This document shows positions 42,900 to 54,144 of a stretch of 64,000 nt of DNA, one piece after another. The notes under the pieces were generated by a model. The model was not told where the DNA came from. It saw nothing but the letters and a program-made list of their open reading frames with translations, and searched no databases. Every line of letters starts with the position of its first letter. The first letter of the stretch is position 1. Made by a program: the position numbers and the translations under genes. This DNA comes from Nannobrachium achirus (lineage: Eukaryota; Chordata; Actinopteri; Myctophiformes; Myctophidae). The DNA is taken from assembly GCA_963921795.1 (NCBI GenBank), contig OY997651.1, forward strand, positions 49,581,518-49,645,517, written 5' to 3'.

Positions 42900-43438
42900 A
42901 CTGTGGGCCCCCCGACCTCACTTTGAGAACCGACCATGGACCACTTGATAAGCCCACAGTGTCCCTCTGAGGGTCCCCCGACCTCACTTTGAGAACCGAC
43001 CATGGACCACTTGATAAGCCCAAAGTGTCCCTCTGAGGGTCCCCGACCTCACTTTGAGAACCGACCATGGACCACTTGATAAGCCCAAAGTGTCCCTCTG
43101 AGGGTCCCCGACCTCACTTTGAGAACCGACCATGGACCACTTGATAAGCCCACAGTGTCCCTCTGAGGGTCCCCCGACCTCACTTTGAGAACCGACCATG
43201 GACCACTTGATAAGCCCAAAGTGTCCCTCTGAGGGTCCCCGACCTCACTTTGAGAACCGACCATGGACCACTTGATAAGCCCAAAGTGTCCCTCTGAGGG
43301 TCCCCGACCTCACTTTGAGAACCGACCATGGACCACTTGATAAGCCCACAGTGTCCCTCTGAGGGTCCCCCGACCTCACTTTGAGAACCGACCATGGACC
43401 ACTTGATAAGCCCACAGTGTCCCTCTGAGGGTTCATGT
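42900..43438 (-). repeat. Inverted minisatellite block, 8 units
   Basis: Eight units in minus orientation, with alternating CACAGTGTCC and CAAAGTGTCC variants showing a repeated block structure (about 196 bp, three units). Confidence 0.95.
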
Positions 43439-43484
43439 AAAACTTAAAACTATTGCCCGTGTACACAGTGGTTAATCGCATGTG

Positions 43485-44700
43485 CAAGGATCTACAGAGC
43501 TGGCTGGAGCATGGAGCAGCCTGGTGGAGTCTGGTGCAGTCTACCCTGGTCTGGCCTATTCAAGCCAGATCTGGACAGTAATGGCCTGGTGGAGTCATCT
43601 AACTACCCCCTTTCCCCGGTCTATACTCCTACTCGGCAGGACTGGGCTGGACTTAGGTTTGCTGGACTCTATTGGGCTCTGGGGGGCTGTATTGGGCTCT
43701 GGTGGGCTGTGCTGTTCTGTGCTGGGCTCTGTTGGGCTATACGAGGCAGTACAGTACTAAAGCCTAGACATGTTCATGTAAAACTATTGGCCGTGTACAC
43801 AAAGTCATGTAAAACTTGCCCGTGTACACAGTGGCTTTTTCCTTGACCTTGCGAGTTAGGAGTGTCGTAGAGACACGAGACCGGGTTTGTTGGATTCAGC
43901 GTCAAAAAGTAAGTCAGAATATGTGTCTTTTATCCGAAAGAATGTGTAATCGTGTTGGTGGTGTGCAAATTTCGTGTCTTTTTCGCAATCATAAAGGGTT
44001 AAAATTGTCGGAGAGACACGAAACCCATTCCATCGGATCAGGCATCCTTCAAATATGAAAAGTGTTTCCTGCGTAAAACAAACGGATTTCTTTAGATTTT
44101 TTTATTGATTTTAAGGACAAAAATCCGGGTTTCGGTGTCTTTTTCGCAATCGTAAAGGGTTCAAAGTGTCGGAGAGACACGAAACCCATTCCATCAGATC
44201 GGGCATGCTTCAAATATGAAATGTGCCTGAAACAAAACATATTTTTTTGATTTTTTAATTCATTTTAAGGACAAAGGGCCTGTTTTGACGCCTAAAACGA
44301 CCCTTTTCCTTGACCTTTCGAGTTAGGAGTGCCGTGTACACAGGATCTACAGAGCTGGCTGGAGCATGGAGCAGCCTGGTGGAGTCTGGTGCAGTCCTGT
44401 CTACCCTGGTCTGCCATTACAGTCACTGTAATGGCCTGGTGGAGTCATCTAACTACCCCCCTTCCCTGGTCTATACTCCTATTGGGCAGGACTGGGCTGG
44501 ACTTAGGTTTGCTGGAGTCTATTGGGCTCTGGTAGGCTGTATTGGGCTCTGGTGGGCCGTGTTGTGCTGTGATGGGCTCTGTTGGGCTACACGAGACAGT
44601 ACAGTACTAAAGCCTGAACATGTTCATGTAAAACTATTGGCTGTGTACACAAAGTCATGTAAAACTATTGCCCTATTGACACAGGGGTTAATTATTATAA
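43485..44700 (+). repeat. Direct repeat pair (43490-43840 and 44338-44690)
   Basis: GGATCTACAGAGCTGGCTGG, GCCTGGTGGAGTCATCTAAC, GGCAGGACTGGGCTGGACTT and TTCATGTAAAACTATTGGC occur in the same order in both, about 845 bp apart, with small indels. Between them lies the GGAGAGACACGAAACCCATT repeat (43840-44310), itself present twice (near 44010 and 44170) and related to 13850-14230. Confidence 0.85.
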
Positions 44701-44776
44701 ACACAACTGTTCAAGTGTGGAGAGCTACAGAGCTGGCGAGAGCCTAGTGCAGTGTTCCAGACGGATCCAGCCTCAT

Positions 44777-44882
44777 ATACTCCCCTTATAAGTCAGTGGT
44801 TCAACTATGGGACCCCTAGAGGGGTCTCCATACTCCCCTTATAAGTCAGTGGTTCAACTATGGGACCCCTAGAGGGGTCTCC
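44777..44882 (+). repeat. 53-bp tandem duplication
   Basis: ATACTCCCCTTATAAGTCAG ... GACCCCTAGAGGGGTCTC twice, at 44777 and 44830. CCCCTAGAGGGG is palindromic and resembles hAT MITE ends. Confidence 0.9.
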
Positions 44883-45034
44883 AAATGATCTCGGGTGGTC
44901 CCAAATGTTTAGCTTAATGTGAAACATTGTTTTTCCACTCAACAGTGTACAGAGGCTATCTGCACATTTCTAAAGAGACAATTCAAGGACTTTTTAATAC
45001 TTTTAAAATGATAAATTAAATATTAGGGGCAGAA

Positions 45035-45196
45035 ATTGTGAAAATATCAGATCTACATGCTCACGCCGCCCTGCGTTGTGAGGTGTTGTGAGCATGTAGA
45101 TCTGCTCTTTTCACAAGGCCGTGTTTTACAAAATGTAACGCCACAACTCTTTGTCCAAACAGTGAGGCATTGTGAGCTTGAAGATTAGCTATTTTC
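45035..45196. repeat. Hairpin of GAGCTTGTAGATC motifs
   Basis: A minus-oriented copy (45037-45062) and a plus-oriented copy (45090-45116) form an inverted pair around a CGCCCTGCGTTGTGAGG-like spacer. A third copy follows at 45169-45195. Confidence 0.85.
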
Positions 45197-45239
45197 GCCA
45201 TCTGTTGGAACCAAGTCAAATAAATGCAAGGCCTACAAT

Positions 45240-45241
45240 TC

Positions 45242-45304
<63 letters not shown>
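45240..45304 (+). repeat. (CTGT)n microsatellite
   Basis: About 15 CTGT units, ending CTATCTGG. Confidence 0.97.
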
Positions 45305-45352
45305 GGCAATATCCTCAGGGTGTCCAGTCAAAACACCACAAAACTGACATTC

Positions 45353-45460
45353 AAGGAGTAGTTCACCCACAAAATGACTTATTTTTTTAATGTATTACTC
45401 ACGCCATGGAGACTTGAGTTCAATAGAAAAAAAGTCACTTTGGGGGTGAACTACTCCTTT
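45353..45460. mobile_element. Short MITE (AAGGAGTAGTTCACCC family)
   Basis: Inverted ends AAGGAGTAGTTCACCCAC and AAAGGAGTAGTTCACCCCC (minus), about 30-bp arms in a 108-bp element. Partial relatives at 5575-5640 and 37112-37190. TSD not clear. Confidence 0.8.
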
Positions 45461-46122
45461 AATTAAATGTTTTTCTTCTCTTCACCCACACCAAATGATC
45501 ACCACTCTGTTTTGTTACACACGTGTGGTTCTAAAGATGAAAGAAAAATGCAGGGCATTCACAATCCGGCTAATTAAACAACAAACAAATTGGAATTAGC
45601 AGAAATATGTTAGTCGCACGCATACTGTAGGCCTACCAACAAAACACAGTAAGTCCAAATGGAAAACAAATACACTTGCACTGATCTGAAACATATTCTC
45701 TCCCAGTGAACTTGACTGACCAGTGAACAAAGACAGACTGGTGCCACTCATCAAGCAGAAGCCACTGATCAAAAGAAGGCACTAATTGACCACACCTGGC
45801 TTGGTGGCCTGAGTGGTGTAGTATAGTGTGTTGACAGCAAGGCTTATGCAGGCCAACCTAACTCTGTCCCTGGCATGTGTGAGGTGCTTGTAGATCTGTG
45901 AGGTGCTTGTAGATCTGCTGTATTGGGTTTTTTAACTATTTTGAAGTGTTGGTGCCGTGCTGTGACAGCTTGAAGCAGGGATGGCTCCCCACAAACCCAA
46001 TTGTGATGAAAAATATTTATGAAATAAATAAATGAAATCCATGGAGGGGTGGAGGTTGTGGATTGGCAGGCAAGGAGTGTGTGTGCAAAGTTTGGCATTG
46101 AGTAATATGCTGGCTGTGTACA
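45461..46122. other. Interval with doubled GCTTGTAGATCTG motif
   Basis: 45880-45918 has GTGAGGTGCTTGTAGATCTG repeated in tandem. Nothing else is identified. Confidence 0.4.
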
Positions 46123-46130
46123 CATGTTCA

Positions 46131-46307
46131 CAGCGGCGTCAGTTCAGGAAAGGCTAAGGTATGGCAACATGACTGGTGTCTTGCAAGACACCAATCATGT
46201 TGCCATACCTTAGCAACAGGCACGATGAAAAGTACATTTAATTATTTCCCCCCTGTAGCCAAGGTATGGCAGCTGCCATAGCTTGCCATACCCAATTGAC
46301 GCCCCTG
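46131..46307. mobile_element. 177-bp hAT MITE with perfect TSD
   Basis: Ends CAGCGGCGTCAGTT and, inverted, CAGGGGCGTCAATT. TSD CATGTTCA at 46123-46130 and 46308-46315. The interior contains a 60-bp palindrome (46157-46216). Confidence 0.95.
46157..46216. repeat. 60-bp hairpin, one mismatch, no loop
   Basis: CTAAGGTATGGCAACATGA and its complement meet at TCTTG/CAAGA. Thirty paired positions with one C/T mismatch. Would fold into a long RNA hairpin if transcribed. Confidence 0.9.
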
Positions 46308-46731
46308 CATGTTCACCTCCAGTAGGTTGGGAAAGTAGCCTGCCACCCTGTGGAAATAGGCTTGAACTGCAAGATAGGACCCTAAAACAAATAAAATGGA
46401 ATAAAAAAGCATCCGTAAGACGGATGGGCGAACAAGTGGTGTCCATACGTAGATGGGGTCCCAGAGGACATGTAGAGCCCACCCCCTTATTTTTCACGCC
46501 CACAGGATCCATATGGTGGGCCATGGAAATTTGGTGCCGTACACCAGCAATAGCACTGGTTGTCGTGTACGCAAATAACGATAGGGGTAATAATAATAAC
46601 AACAATAACAATATTACAATAATATGCCTATTTGTAACTATTTACAAATGTACACAATTACCAAACTGACCAAAATTACAACAACAATATTAATAGCCAT
46701 AACAATAATGCAATAATATGTTTATTTCAAA

Positions 46732-46829
46732 CTATTTACAAAAATAAAATAAAATTAAAAAGCAGTTTTCAAACAAAGTTTTCACATTCTGTTGACGAGA
46801 AGCTCCACTCCAGTTCAGTGTCTGTGTCT

Positions 46830-46893
<64 letters not shown>

Positions 46894-47350
46894 TTGCACA
46901 CTGTGCAGTTCCTTCGCTATATACATTATGTTCATCGTGTCTTTGCAGTTCAGTGACAGCAAATAGGCACAGACTTCAGGGGTGGTGAATCTGGGGATCG
47001 TCTTTGGCTGGGAGGATTCTCTCTGTCTTTCCAGGGAGCTGTAACCCTCGTCCGACTCCTCTTTGAAGAGGTCCGTGTGGGCGGGTAGGATTCCACCTGG
47101 AATTCGAAACTGAACCAGCGGTACCATACGGACCTTAGTGGTCTCTGTTGACAAACCAATTGCAGGCCACAGTGGGTTGTGTTGGGCTGGTAGAAAACTG
47201 TTCTGGAAATCCACTTGAACAAATGGTACCAGTCGTGTCAGGAGACAGACAGGCTTTGGTCGACCGTTGTCCCATGGTGATGGCACTGGTTCTACTGCCG
47301 TTCAGAGTTTCTGGAACATGTGGTTGAAGGAACTTGGAACAGTCAGTTAA
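46732..47350 (-). CDS. Coding-like ORF, unrecognised
   Basis: Minus-strand frame with VDFQNSFLPAQHNPLWPAIG, LSTETTKVRMVPLVQFRIPG, DLFKEESDEGYSSLERQRES, TPEVCAYLLSLNCKDTMNIM and YIAKELHSVQ. It then runs into the (CA)n microsatellite, so its end is not real. Composition is protein-like and about 120 residues are free of stops. No start context or family could be identified. It may be an exon of a repeat-borne gene. Confidence 0.35.
46836..46893 (+). repeat. (TG)n microsatellite
   Basis: About 28 TG units preceded by CTGTGT units. Confidence 0.97.
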
Positions 47351-47495
47351 CTGAACCAAAACAAAGCAAGGGAAGGCTGTCCGGGTCGTAGATGTGGTGT
47401 TGTTGTAGTTGAGGTGAGTTAAAACAACTGATCCGCAGAAGAACAGATGGGAGTGTTGCGCTGAGAAGTTCAGTGAACACTAAAGGTTGAACCGC
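47320..47495 (+). repeat. Diverged copy of 31806-31995
   Basis: Similar order of blocks to 31806-31995 (AACTTGGAA..., CGTAGATGTG..., AACTGATCCG, AGTGTTGCGCTGA) with indels and stops. Confidence 0.45.
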
Positions 47496-47511
47496 GCACT
47501 CCTATGCATTA

Positions 47512-48253
47512 GGCCGGCTTTACACTGCAGTCAAATCCAGCCCAAATCCGATTTGTTCTCAAATCTGATCTTTTGGCCCGACTTTTCACACTGCATTTGC
47601 AAGTGACACAGATCTGATCTGTGCGTTCAGACAGCGTCGCCCAAAGCTGCCCTGCGGTGACATGTATGCTTTGGTTACCGTGGTAACGACATAGGCGTCA
47701 TGACGTTACGTCACTACGTCGACGCTGGTTGATTACGTTCTGATTACGTTCAGGAAATGCGACATAATAGACCATAGTAAACACGTTAATATTGTTTTTC
47801 TCTCTTCTTTTCTTTACTCTTGTGTTAAGCTCTTCTCTCTCGTTTTCACTGTTTAGCTCACGTGTTTTCTCTCTTCTCTTTTGCTTTTCTCATGTGCTCA
47901 GTGCGCTGTAATCAAATAGTAAATACTCGCACTCTGTAATGATGTAATTTACAGCCGCGCTCGGGTCGCGCTGCTCGCGCAGCAAGTGACGCTTGGCCAG
48001 TTTGATGTGGCTTGCATGTGACCTGCATATAACTCAATGGGGTGGATGTGGTTGCTGCTTTCAGTCAGATGTCCTCAGATCCGATATGGATCGGATTTGA
48101 AACCACCTCTGGATGTGGTTTTTCAAAATCGGATTTCATGTGACCTGCATGTGACATGTTTGGATTTAGACTATTTTAAAAAAATCGGATTCCACTTTTG
48201 AAGTGACTCAGATCTGATTCAGGCTAGATTTCAGTGGCAGTGTAAAGCTGGCC
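47512..48253. mobile_element. PIF/Harbinger-like MITE
   Basis: Inverted ends GGCCGGCTTTACACTGC and GGCCAGCTTTACACTGCC (minus), flanked by TTA on both sides (47509-47511, 48254-48256), the 3-bp TWA target of Harbinger elements. AAATCCGATTTG/CAGATCTGA blocks recur near both ends. A 742-bp element with no transposase. Confidence 0.85.
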
Positions 48254-48478
48254 TTATTGTACAGCGGCACAGCTGTTGACCAATCAGCAAGGCCAACAGG
48301 TTTGGGTTGACCAATCAGAGAAGCCACCAAGTCGCGCTGCCCTAATATGGTGTCGGGTGTATGTTCAACAGACCTGAAATCGCGTTAGATCCGGTAACCT
48401 TTTAAAAATGTCGCCCGAGATTTATTTTCAGTGGGCGGTTGTTTTTTTATGGAAATCTGTACATTACAGATTTGTCCT

Positions 48479-48480
<2 letters not shown>

Positions 48481-48554
<74 letters not shown>

Positions 48555-48598
48555 CGCGTGAGTGTGTGTGTGCGTGTGTGCATACGTACGTACCGGTA
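48481..48598 (+). repeat. (TG)n microsatellite
   Basis: About 35 TG units, then GAGCGCG and further TG/GTACGTACG units. Confidence 0.97.
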
Positions 48599-48949
48599 TG
48601 TCAAGTCGACATACACTTACAATTACATACAATTTTAAGGTAAAAGAAACAGTGTAGACCTGGTATTTCTGATTTTCTTTTTTACTATAACAAACAAAAC
48701 AAAACAAAACAAAAACTGTAAGGCATCACATGGGTCTTTACATCAAATCTCAGACAGTTCTGACACATACAAACAGATAAACAATGACACTTTACAGAAG
48801 TCCGATCCTGTTGGGCGATCAGTGCCCAGGCCCAGAACTGATGTCCATTTTTTGTGTGCAAGCAGAGCCATGCTCTCATTCCAGGCTGACCTCGGTGGCC
48901 AGTATGTTGCCCACATCACTGTTCTCTATATAATTTACCGTAGTGGGAC

Positions 48950-48990
48950 GGATTTTACCGTAGTGGGACGGATTTTGGCCATTTCGAACC
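48950..48990 (+). repeat. 22-bp tandem duplication
   Basis: GTAGTGGGACGGATTTT occurs twice within the C-terminal part of the transposase remnant. Confidence 0.85.
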
Positions 48991-49920
48991 ATTCTCTTGG
49001 TAGACTGCAAATGGTTCTCAAATGGGAATGCTGAGATGTCATTCAAGGAACAGGTGCAGCAGGCTGTGGATGTTGTACACACAAAAGGTGTTGCCATAAA
49101 ACTCAGTAGAGTTCTCTACAAAGTACTTCAGCAGATCCCTCGAGTACTCCAGATGTGCTTCTCTCTGCTCAGGATCCGACTCAAGCAAGATAGACATACC
49201 AACTGTCAAACACAGGAAGTGGTGGTATTGGTCATCTGACAGAGTATGTCTTTCAGCACAATCAGACCCGTGTAGAGAAGGAACTGCCGAAATTCTGTGG
49301 CTTTCCACCGATCCAGATCCACTACAGACATTGGTTGCCTGGCTAATTCTGATGGCATCTTCCCTCTGAGTGACATTAATCGGCTGGATAGTTCTTCTAT
49401 TGACCTTTTGGACAGTTTGCACTCAGCAGGACCTTTATTAGAAATGTCAGAAGCCTCTTTACTGCGCCTAGGCAAACCACATGCATGTAGTCCAAGACAA
49501 ACTGGCTGACACACCCGACTCCAGTCGTAATGGGGAGCGTAATTTTGTATTTATTTTTTTGGTGGACAGTGTATTGAACCGTTTTAAACCTTTCATCAGT
49601 TCTTCTTTCATAAGGTGCATGGTTTGTGTAGACCATCCTGCCGTCCACATGACTGACCGAAGCTTCACAGCGTTCGCATGCATGATATGAATTGTGACCT
49701 TTGATCAACAAAAGCCCTTGTAGGAGAGTCACAGATGAAGGCATTAATCTTGACCTCGAACCGGATCCCTTCATGCCGTTTTCTTGAAGGTCTACCAACT
49801 ACTGCACAAAATCCTGTAGATAATCCTCTACCGGTTCAGGTTTGGCATTCCCACAAAAGGGAGACACAATGAAAGGGTCAGACTTGTCAAATTTGGCATA
49901 AATTGGCCAAAACAGAGGAT

Positions 49921-50266
49921 AAAGGGCAGGGGCTCAAGCCCCCTTTGATGTCTGTGTGAACGTGCCTGGGCTACACTGTAAAAACTGACGTTGTTCCTTC
50001 ACGTACTGAGCACTGCAAAAACGGGACGTTGGATTGAGCACACTGTAAAAAATAAACTTTTTTGGGTGAAAAATATAAATAAAAACTAGAAAAATAAGAA
50101 AATGACAGGAGGAGAATAAGGAGTGGAGGTGGTATAAAAGACCATTGGCCACTATTTCTGACCAGCCCCCAGCATGGCGAGGGGGCTGAGAATCGATATG
50201 AGAATCGATAAGGAATCGGATCGATAAGCAGAACCGGAATCGCTAAAATCTTAATGATACCCATCC
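49921..50266. mobile_element. Nested hAT-type MITE pieces in the transposase
   Basis: The left part (49925-49968: CAGGGGCTCAAGCCCC ... GAACGTGCCTGG) is one end of the 994-1664 hAT family. The right end, minus strand, is TAGGGATGGGTATCATTAAG with ATCGAT-type repeats, a typical hAT MITE end. Two nested insertions or a chimera; TSDs not resolved. Confidence 0.6.
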
Positions 50267-50524
50267 CTAAACACCATCAATATTAATGTTCAACATGACT
50301 GCTCCTGTGAAAGTAGGGCATTGCTCAAGGTACTTGCGGATGCCTGACTCCAATCCATAGTAAATGTAGTCCCCATCACATTTATTTTTACTCTCCACAG
50401 AACGCGGAGTCTGCAATAGTGTGCGGACATCTTTGGGCAAATCGTGGCCATGTTTGCGGAGGATCGCTAGCATCTTATTAACACTGCTCTGGGTCTGCTT
50501 CGTGTCTACGGCCCAAGATGCCAC

Positions 50525-51185
50525 ATCCTCTCTCTCTACTTACTAAAGTACAATTTTTGGAATTGTGAGATCGATCTACTTCCGGCCTTCAAAATAAGAG
50601 AGTGGCCGTGAATGGATAAAATGGCCGGCACTTTGGACAATTAACCTTTTCATGTCTGAGGCACTAAATGGGCTAATAAGGAAGAGATCCTGCAATTCCG
50701 GGATACGTCATGATCTCGTTCTTCTTCTGCAAACTTGTTTGTCAGGCTGGAAAATAAAAAGGACGATTCAAAAGACGATCGGCAGGGAGCTCCACAGTTA
50801 AAAAGACGATTCGCAGGGAGTGAGTTAACACAATAAATAACCAACAACATATACCGGTACAATTGGGGGTGGTTGTATTTCGTCTCCCTCCCTACTCTTC
50901 TATTGAAACATGTATGTTTTGGATGAGAAAATGAAAAGCAAAAAGAACTGCTGTACAAGCAACCCTTCAATCCTGTACAGGATTGATAAGAAGAAACCAT
51001 TACCTTAATTAGCATTACAATCCACATCCGTCAGGCTTATCGTCTGGCGTCTTCACTTCTAGCTTCTCTTCATCACCACAACCTGCAGGGAAGATCATAG
51101 AGGTTAGACAATTCTCCTCTCTGCAGTCTATTTAAGAGCAGGCCAAACTAGTGTGCCTGCAGCTCGCTATAATACCTATGTACCT
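50525..51185. other. Interval with no recognised feature
   Basis: Contains AAGACGATTCGCAGGGAG-like short repeats (50755-50820). No supported gene. Confidence 0.3.
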
Positions 51186-51188
51186 AAA

Positions 51189-51324
<136 letters not shown>

Positions 51325-51984
51325 GGGTGTGTATCCATCCCTTACAAGGCGATTCGATTCGTATCCGATACATGGGCTGCGATTCGATTCAAAGACGATA
51401 CATCTTACATACAGAACGATTCGATACGATTCGATTCGGTGCAATTTCGATTCGATTTCGATTTTGTGGAATTTTATGCGATTCGATTGGATTCGATACG
51501 ATTCGATGCGTTTCGCTGTGATCTGATACATACGTTTAATGAAACATTCATTTTCCATTCAATTAAAAAGCTATAATCTATAAAGTAGCATTGCTGACCT
51601 TCAAATAATGGATATCTCATAAAAGACCAAGGAATAACAGAAAATTGTAAAGAAAGATGGATGACAAATCATTTTAGTATCATGTCATTGTTGTGTTTAT
51701 TCTAAATAGACACAGACATGTAGAATTGTAGATACAAAAAATAATTAATGTAAACTACAAAGCCTACTGACATGGTTTGAAAATCTGTCTCACACACCCA
51801 TTTCTAAGAGCTTCACTTTAGCAGTTACAGTTAGTCAGGTGGAGAAATATAAAACAAACACACAAAAGGCCTGGCCCTTCAGGCTTCAGTACAGTGCAAT
51901 AATTGTACTTTGCAAAGCTGCTATAATAACACTGAAAAACTAAAATACATCCTCACCAATGCCACAGATCAGATCAATCCTCAC

Positions 51985-52030
51985 CAATACCACAGAGATC
52001 AGATCAGATCAGATCAGATCAGATCAGATC
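51985..52030 (+). repeat. (AGATC)n microsatellite
   Basis: About eight AGATC units; a partial unit also lies at 51965. Confidence 0.95.
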
Positions 52031-52189
52031 ACCAAATAAAACTAGTAAAAGAGCCTGCTGTTATTCAGTCAATAAGATCATTTCAAAGAGATCCACTTTA
52101 CAGTAACAACAGCAGTATACATTTATAAGTGCAACATTTGAAGTCTGGCACACATCATGTCTTCTTGTTATCTTATGGCTCTACTGCAG

Positions 52190-52440
52190 AAGTTCTAAAA
52201 AATAAAAATAAAACAATGTCAAAGACCCCCAGTTTGACATGCACATGCTGCATGTTTGGTGCATGTGACATGCACCAAATGGGTCCATTTGGTTCGATTT
52301 GTACACTCCCCTGAGTTACACATACCCAAGGGTCCATTTGGTTCCTATCATTTCGCCGAGGACCCCCTAGAACTCCCTCAAGGACCCCTGGGGGTCCCCG
52401 GACCCCACTTTGAAAACCAATACTCTATAGTAGCGTAGCC
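52190..52440. mobile_element. hAT-type MITE (CGGACCCCACTTTG end)
   Basis: Shares GGTCCATTTGGTTC, GTACACTC and GGACCCCTGGGGGTCCCCGG with 63805-63990 on the opposite strand. Also includes the near-palindrome GCATGTGACATGCACC. Confidence 0.6.
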
Positions 52441-53141
52441 CTTTGCAATAAAAACTGATGCTGTGATTATTACCTTTGCTGTCGACAAGTGCGGGGATAA
52501 CCTCGCGTCACCAGAGTGCGGGGACTTCTGACGGTTCTACTGGGAAAAGTGTTATGTGTAATCCAATCCATTACTGTTGCATTCTTAATCCAACGTTGCG
52601 TTTCTCCACTGGAATAATACATTGAGTTATGGAACTTCCACATTGGTTTGTTTACAAGTCGCTGTTGTCGCGGAGTTGCGAGCGTCAGCAGTGTGCTGCG
52701 CCGGAAGTAGCAGATATCCAAGTTTACAACTCATCCACATGCAACACGCTGTGGGCTTGTAGATCTGCGGCTTTTCCCGCAGGACAGGAGACGGGTATGA
52801 CTGCAGTACGCAGAAACCCAGCTCTATTGGAGGACAGAGCAGGCAGCTTTTTCCTTTTTTTTCTTCTTTCCATTACACTCAATGCACTGACTGTGTTGTT
52901 AGCAGCGCTAACTTTTGAACTAATGATTTGTAACATTAAACGCTGAGTAAGTGAGTTCAGAGTTTCACAGCAGGTTAATTATTTAATGCTAAAATCCGAT
53001 TAATCCGATTAATAACTTTAGGACCGATACATCGACCGATACGGCCGCGATTTGGACCGATCCAGGTAAACGCGCATCGATGCAGCCGTATCGCTAGTGT
53101 TGAAACCGATAATCGATTCATATCGATTTTTTCCGGCACCC

Positions 53142-53143
<2 letters not shown>

Positions 53144-53184
<41 letters not shown>
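53144..53184 (+). repeat. (TA)n microsatellite
   Basis: About 20 TA units, the right-hand continuation of the (TA)n split by the hAT element. Confidence 0.95.
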
Positions 53185-53186
<2 letters not shown>

Positions 53187-54144
53187 CTGCAATTCACTCA
53201 TAAGAATCATAACAAATACATGGTTAATGTATTAAAGTTGCTTGGTGATTTAAGATGTATTTCGAATTACCTTTTGAGGGCACTGTGGACTTCGACCCCT
53301 TACACATTTTTTGGGGGGGTGAAGGATAGTTGGGACCTAGAAACCAATGGCATGTACATACAGATTAAAAAATAAATAAACTAGCAATATGGTATTCATA
53401 AGTGTATGTTATGTGTCATGTTAAACAAAAATAAATATGTTATTACCTTCTACAAAATCAGGATAGGTCTTTGGTTTTCTCACCTGGGTCATGTTTCGCT
53501 ATGACATGATCTGCGAATTGAAAAATATAATTAACCTCAAATAGGCTATAGTAAACAATCAATTAACACATTTCAAAATGGAAAGGTGGAACATTCACAT
53601 TATAAAAACAGTTGACAGATGCACGTTGACCCACTACATCTGCTACATAATCAGCTAAACTGTGTATTGAAATGGTGGTGACAAGCTTGAAAGGCCCAGC
53701 CAAGACTTGTCATTGCATTTCATGGCATTCCAGAGTGTGTTCCACTTTGGTAGTTTTTCTGTGAAATTATAGAGAATCCGTTTGGATTTCATCATCTTTG
53801 GGTCAAATGTTGTTAGTAATTTGATGTAATTAAGTGTGCCTGCCATGCAATGTAATGGCAAAACACTTATTGTAATCCGCCATACTTAAGTCTGTCGGTA
53901 AGTAATGTTCTTGCAAATTTCGGCACGTAATAACTGCCGCACGATTTACGCCACCGCCGCAATATATACATCAAAACGTGCGGCTCGTCCGGGAATGGTG
54001 TGCTATTACTTTTCTTTACGATCGGCGTTACGATTGCGACATAATTCGCAAAAAACGACGCCCAAAAACCCCATTGACTTAGAATGGGGGACTCAGAAAA
54101 AAAAACAGAAACTTTGGCGCCACATAACTCTGCCATACTTTTGC
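53185..54144. other. Interval ending in a common repeat
   Basis: 53900-54144 contains CGCACGATTTACGCCACCGC and AACGTGCGGCTCGTCC, of a type common in fish repeats. 53185-53890 shows nothing supported. Confidence 0.35.

Larger units (their letters stand above)
48890..50524 (-). pseudogene. CACTA/EnSpm-type transposase remnant
   Basis: Minus strand, in order: KCDGDYIYYGLESGIRKYLE and MLNINIDGV (50420-50267); an insertion of about 340 bp; FWPIYAKFDKSDPFIVSPFC then GNAKPEPVEDYLQDFVQ (about 49915-49803); LVDLQENGM..., CERC, YTNHAPYERRTDERFKT; FVLDYMHVVCLGAVKRLL (about 49500); MPSELARQPMSVVDLDRWKA then TEFRQFLLYTGLIVLKDIL (about 49345-49240); DLLKYFVENSTEFYGNTFCV and YNIHSLLHL (about 49110-49045); FPFENHLQSTKRMVRN. 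This is the animal EnSpm/TNP2-like transposase: D(Y)MHxxxLGxxK and RWKATEFRQFLLY are its hallmarks. Frameshifts, stops and the insertion make it inactive. The C-terminal end fades near 48890. Confidence 0.85.

Noticed and set aside
40022..43487. Many overlapping 70-117-codon ORFs with VGGPSEGHCGLIKWS or VLKVRSGDPQRDTVGLSS repeats
   Set aside because: They appear in several phases and both orientations because the 65/66-bp units lack stops. No start context, no conservation; minisatellite artefacts.
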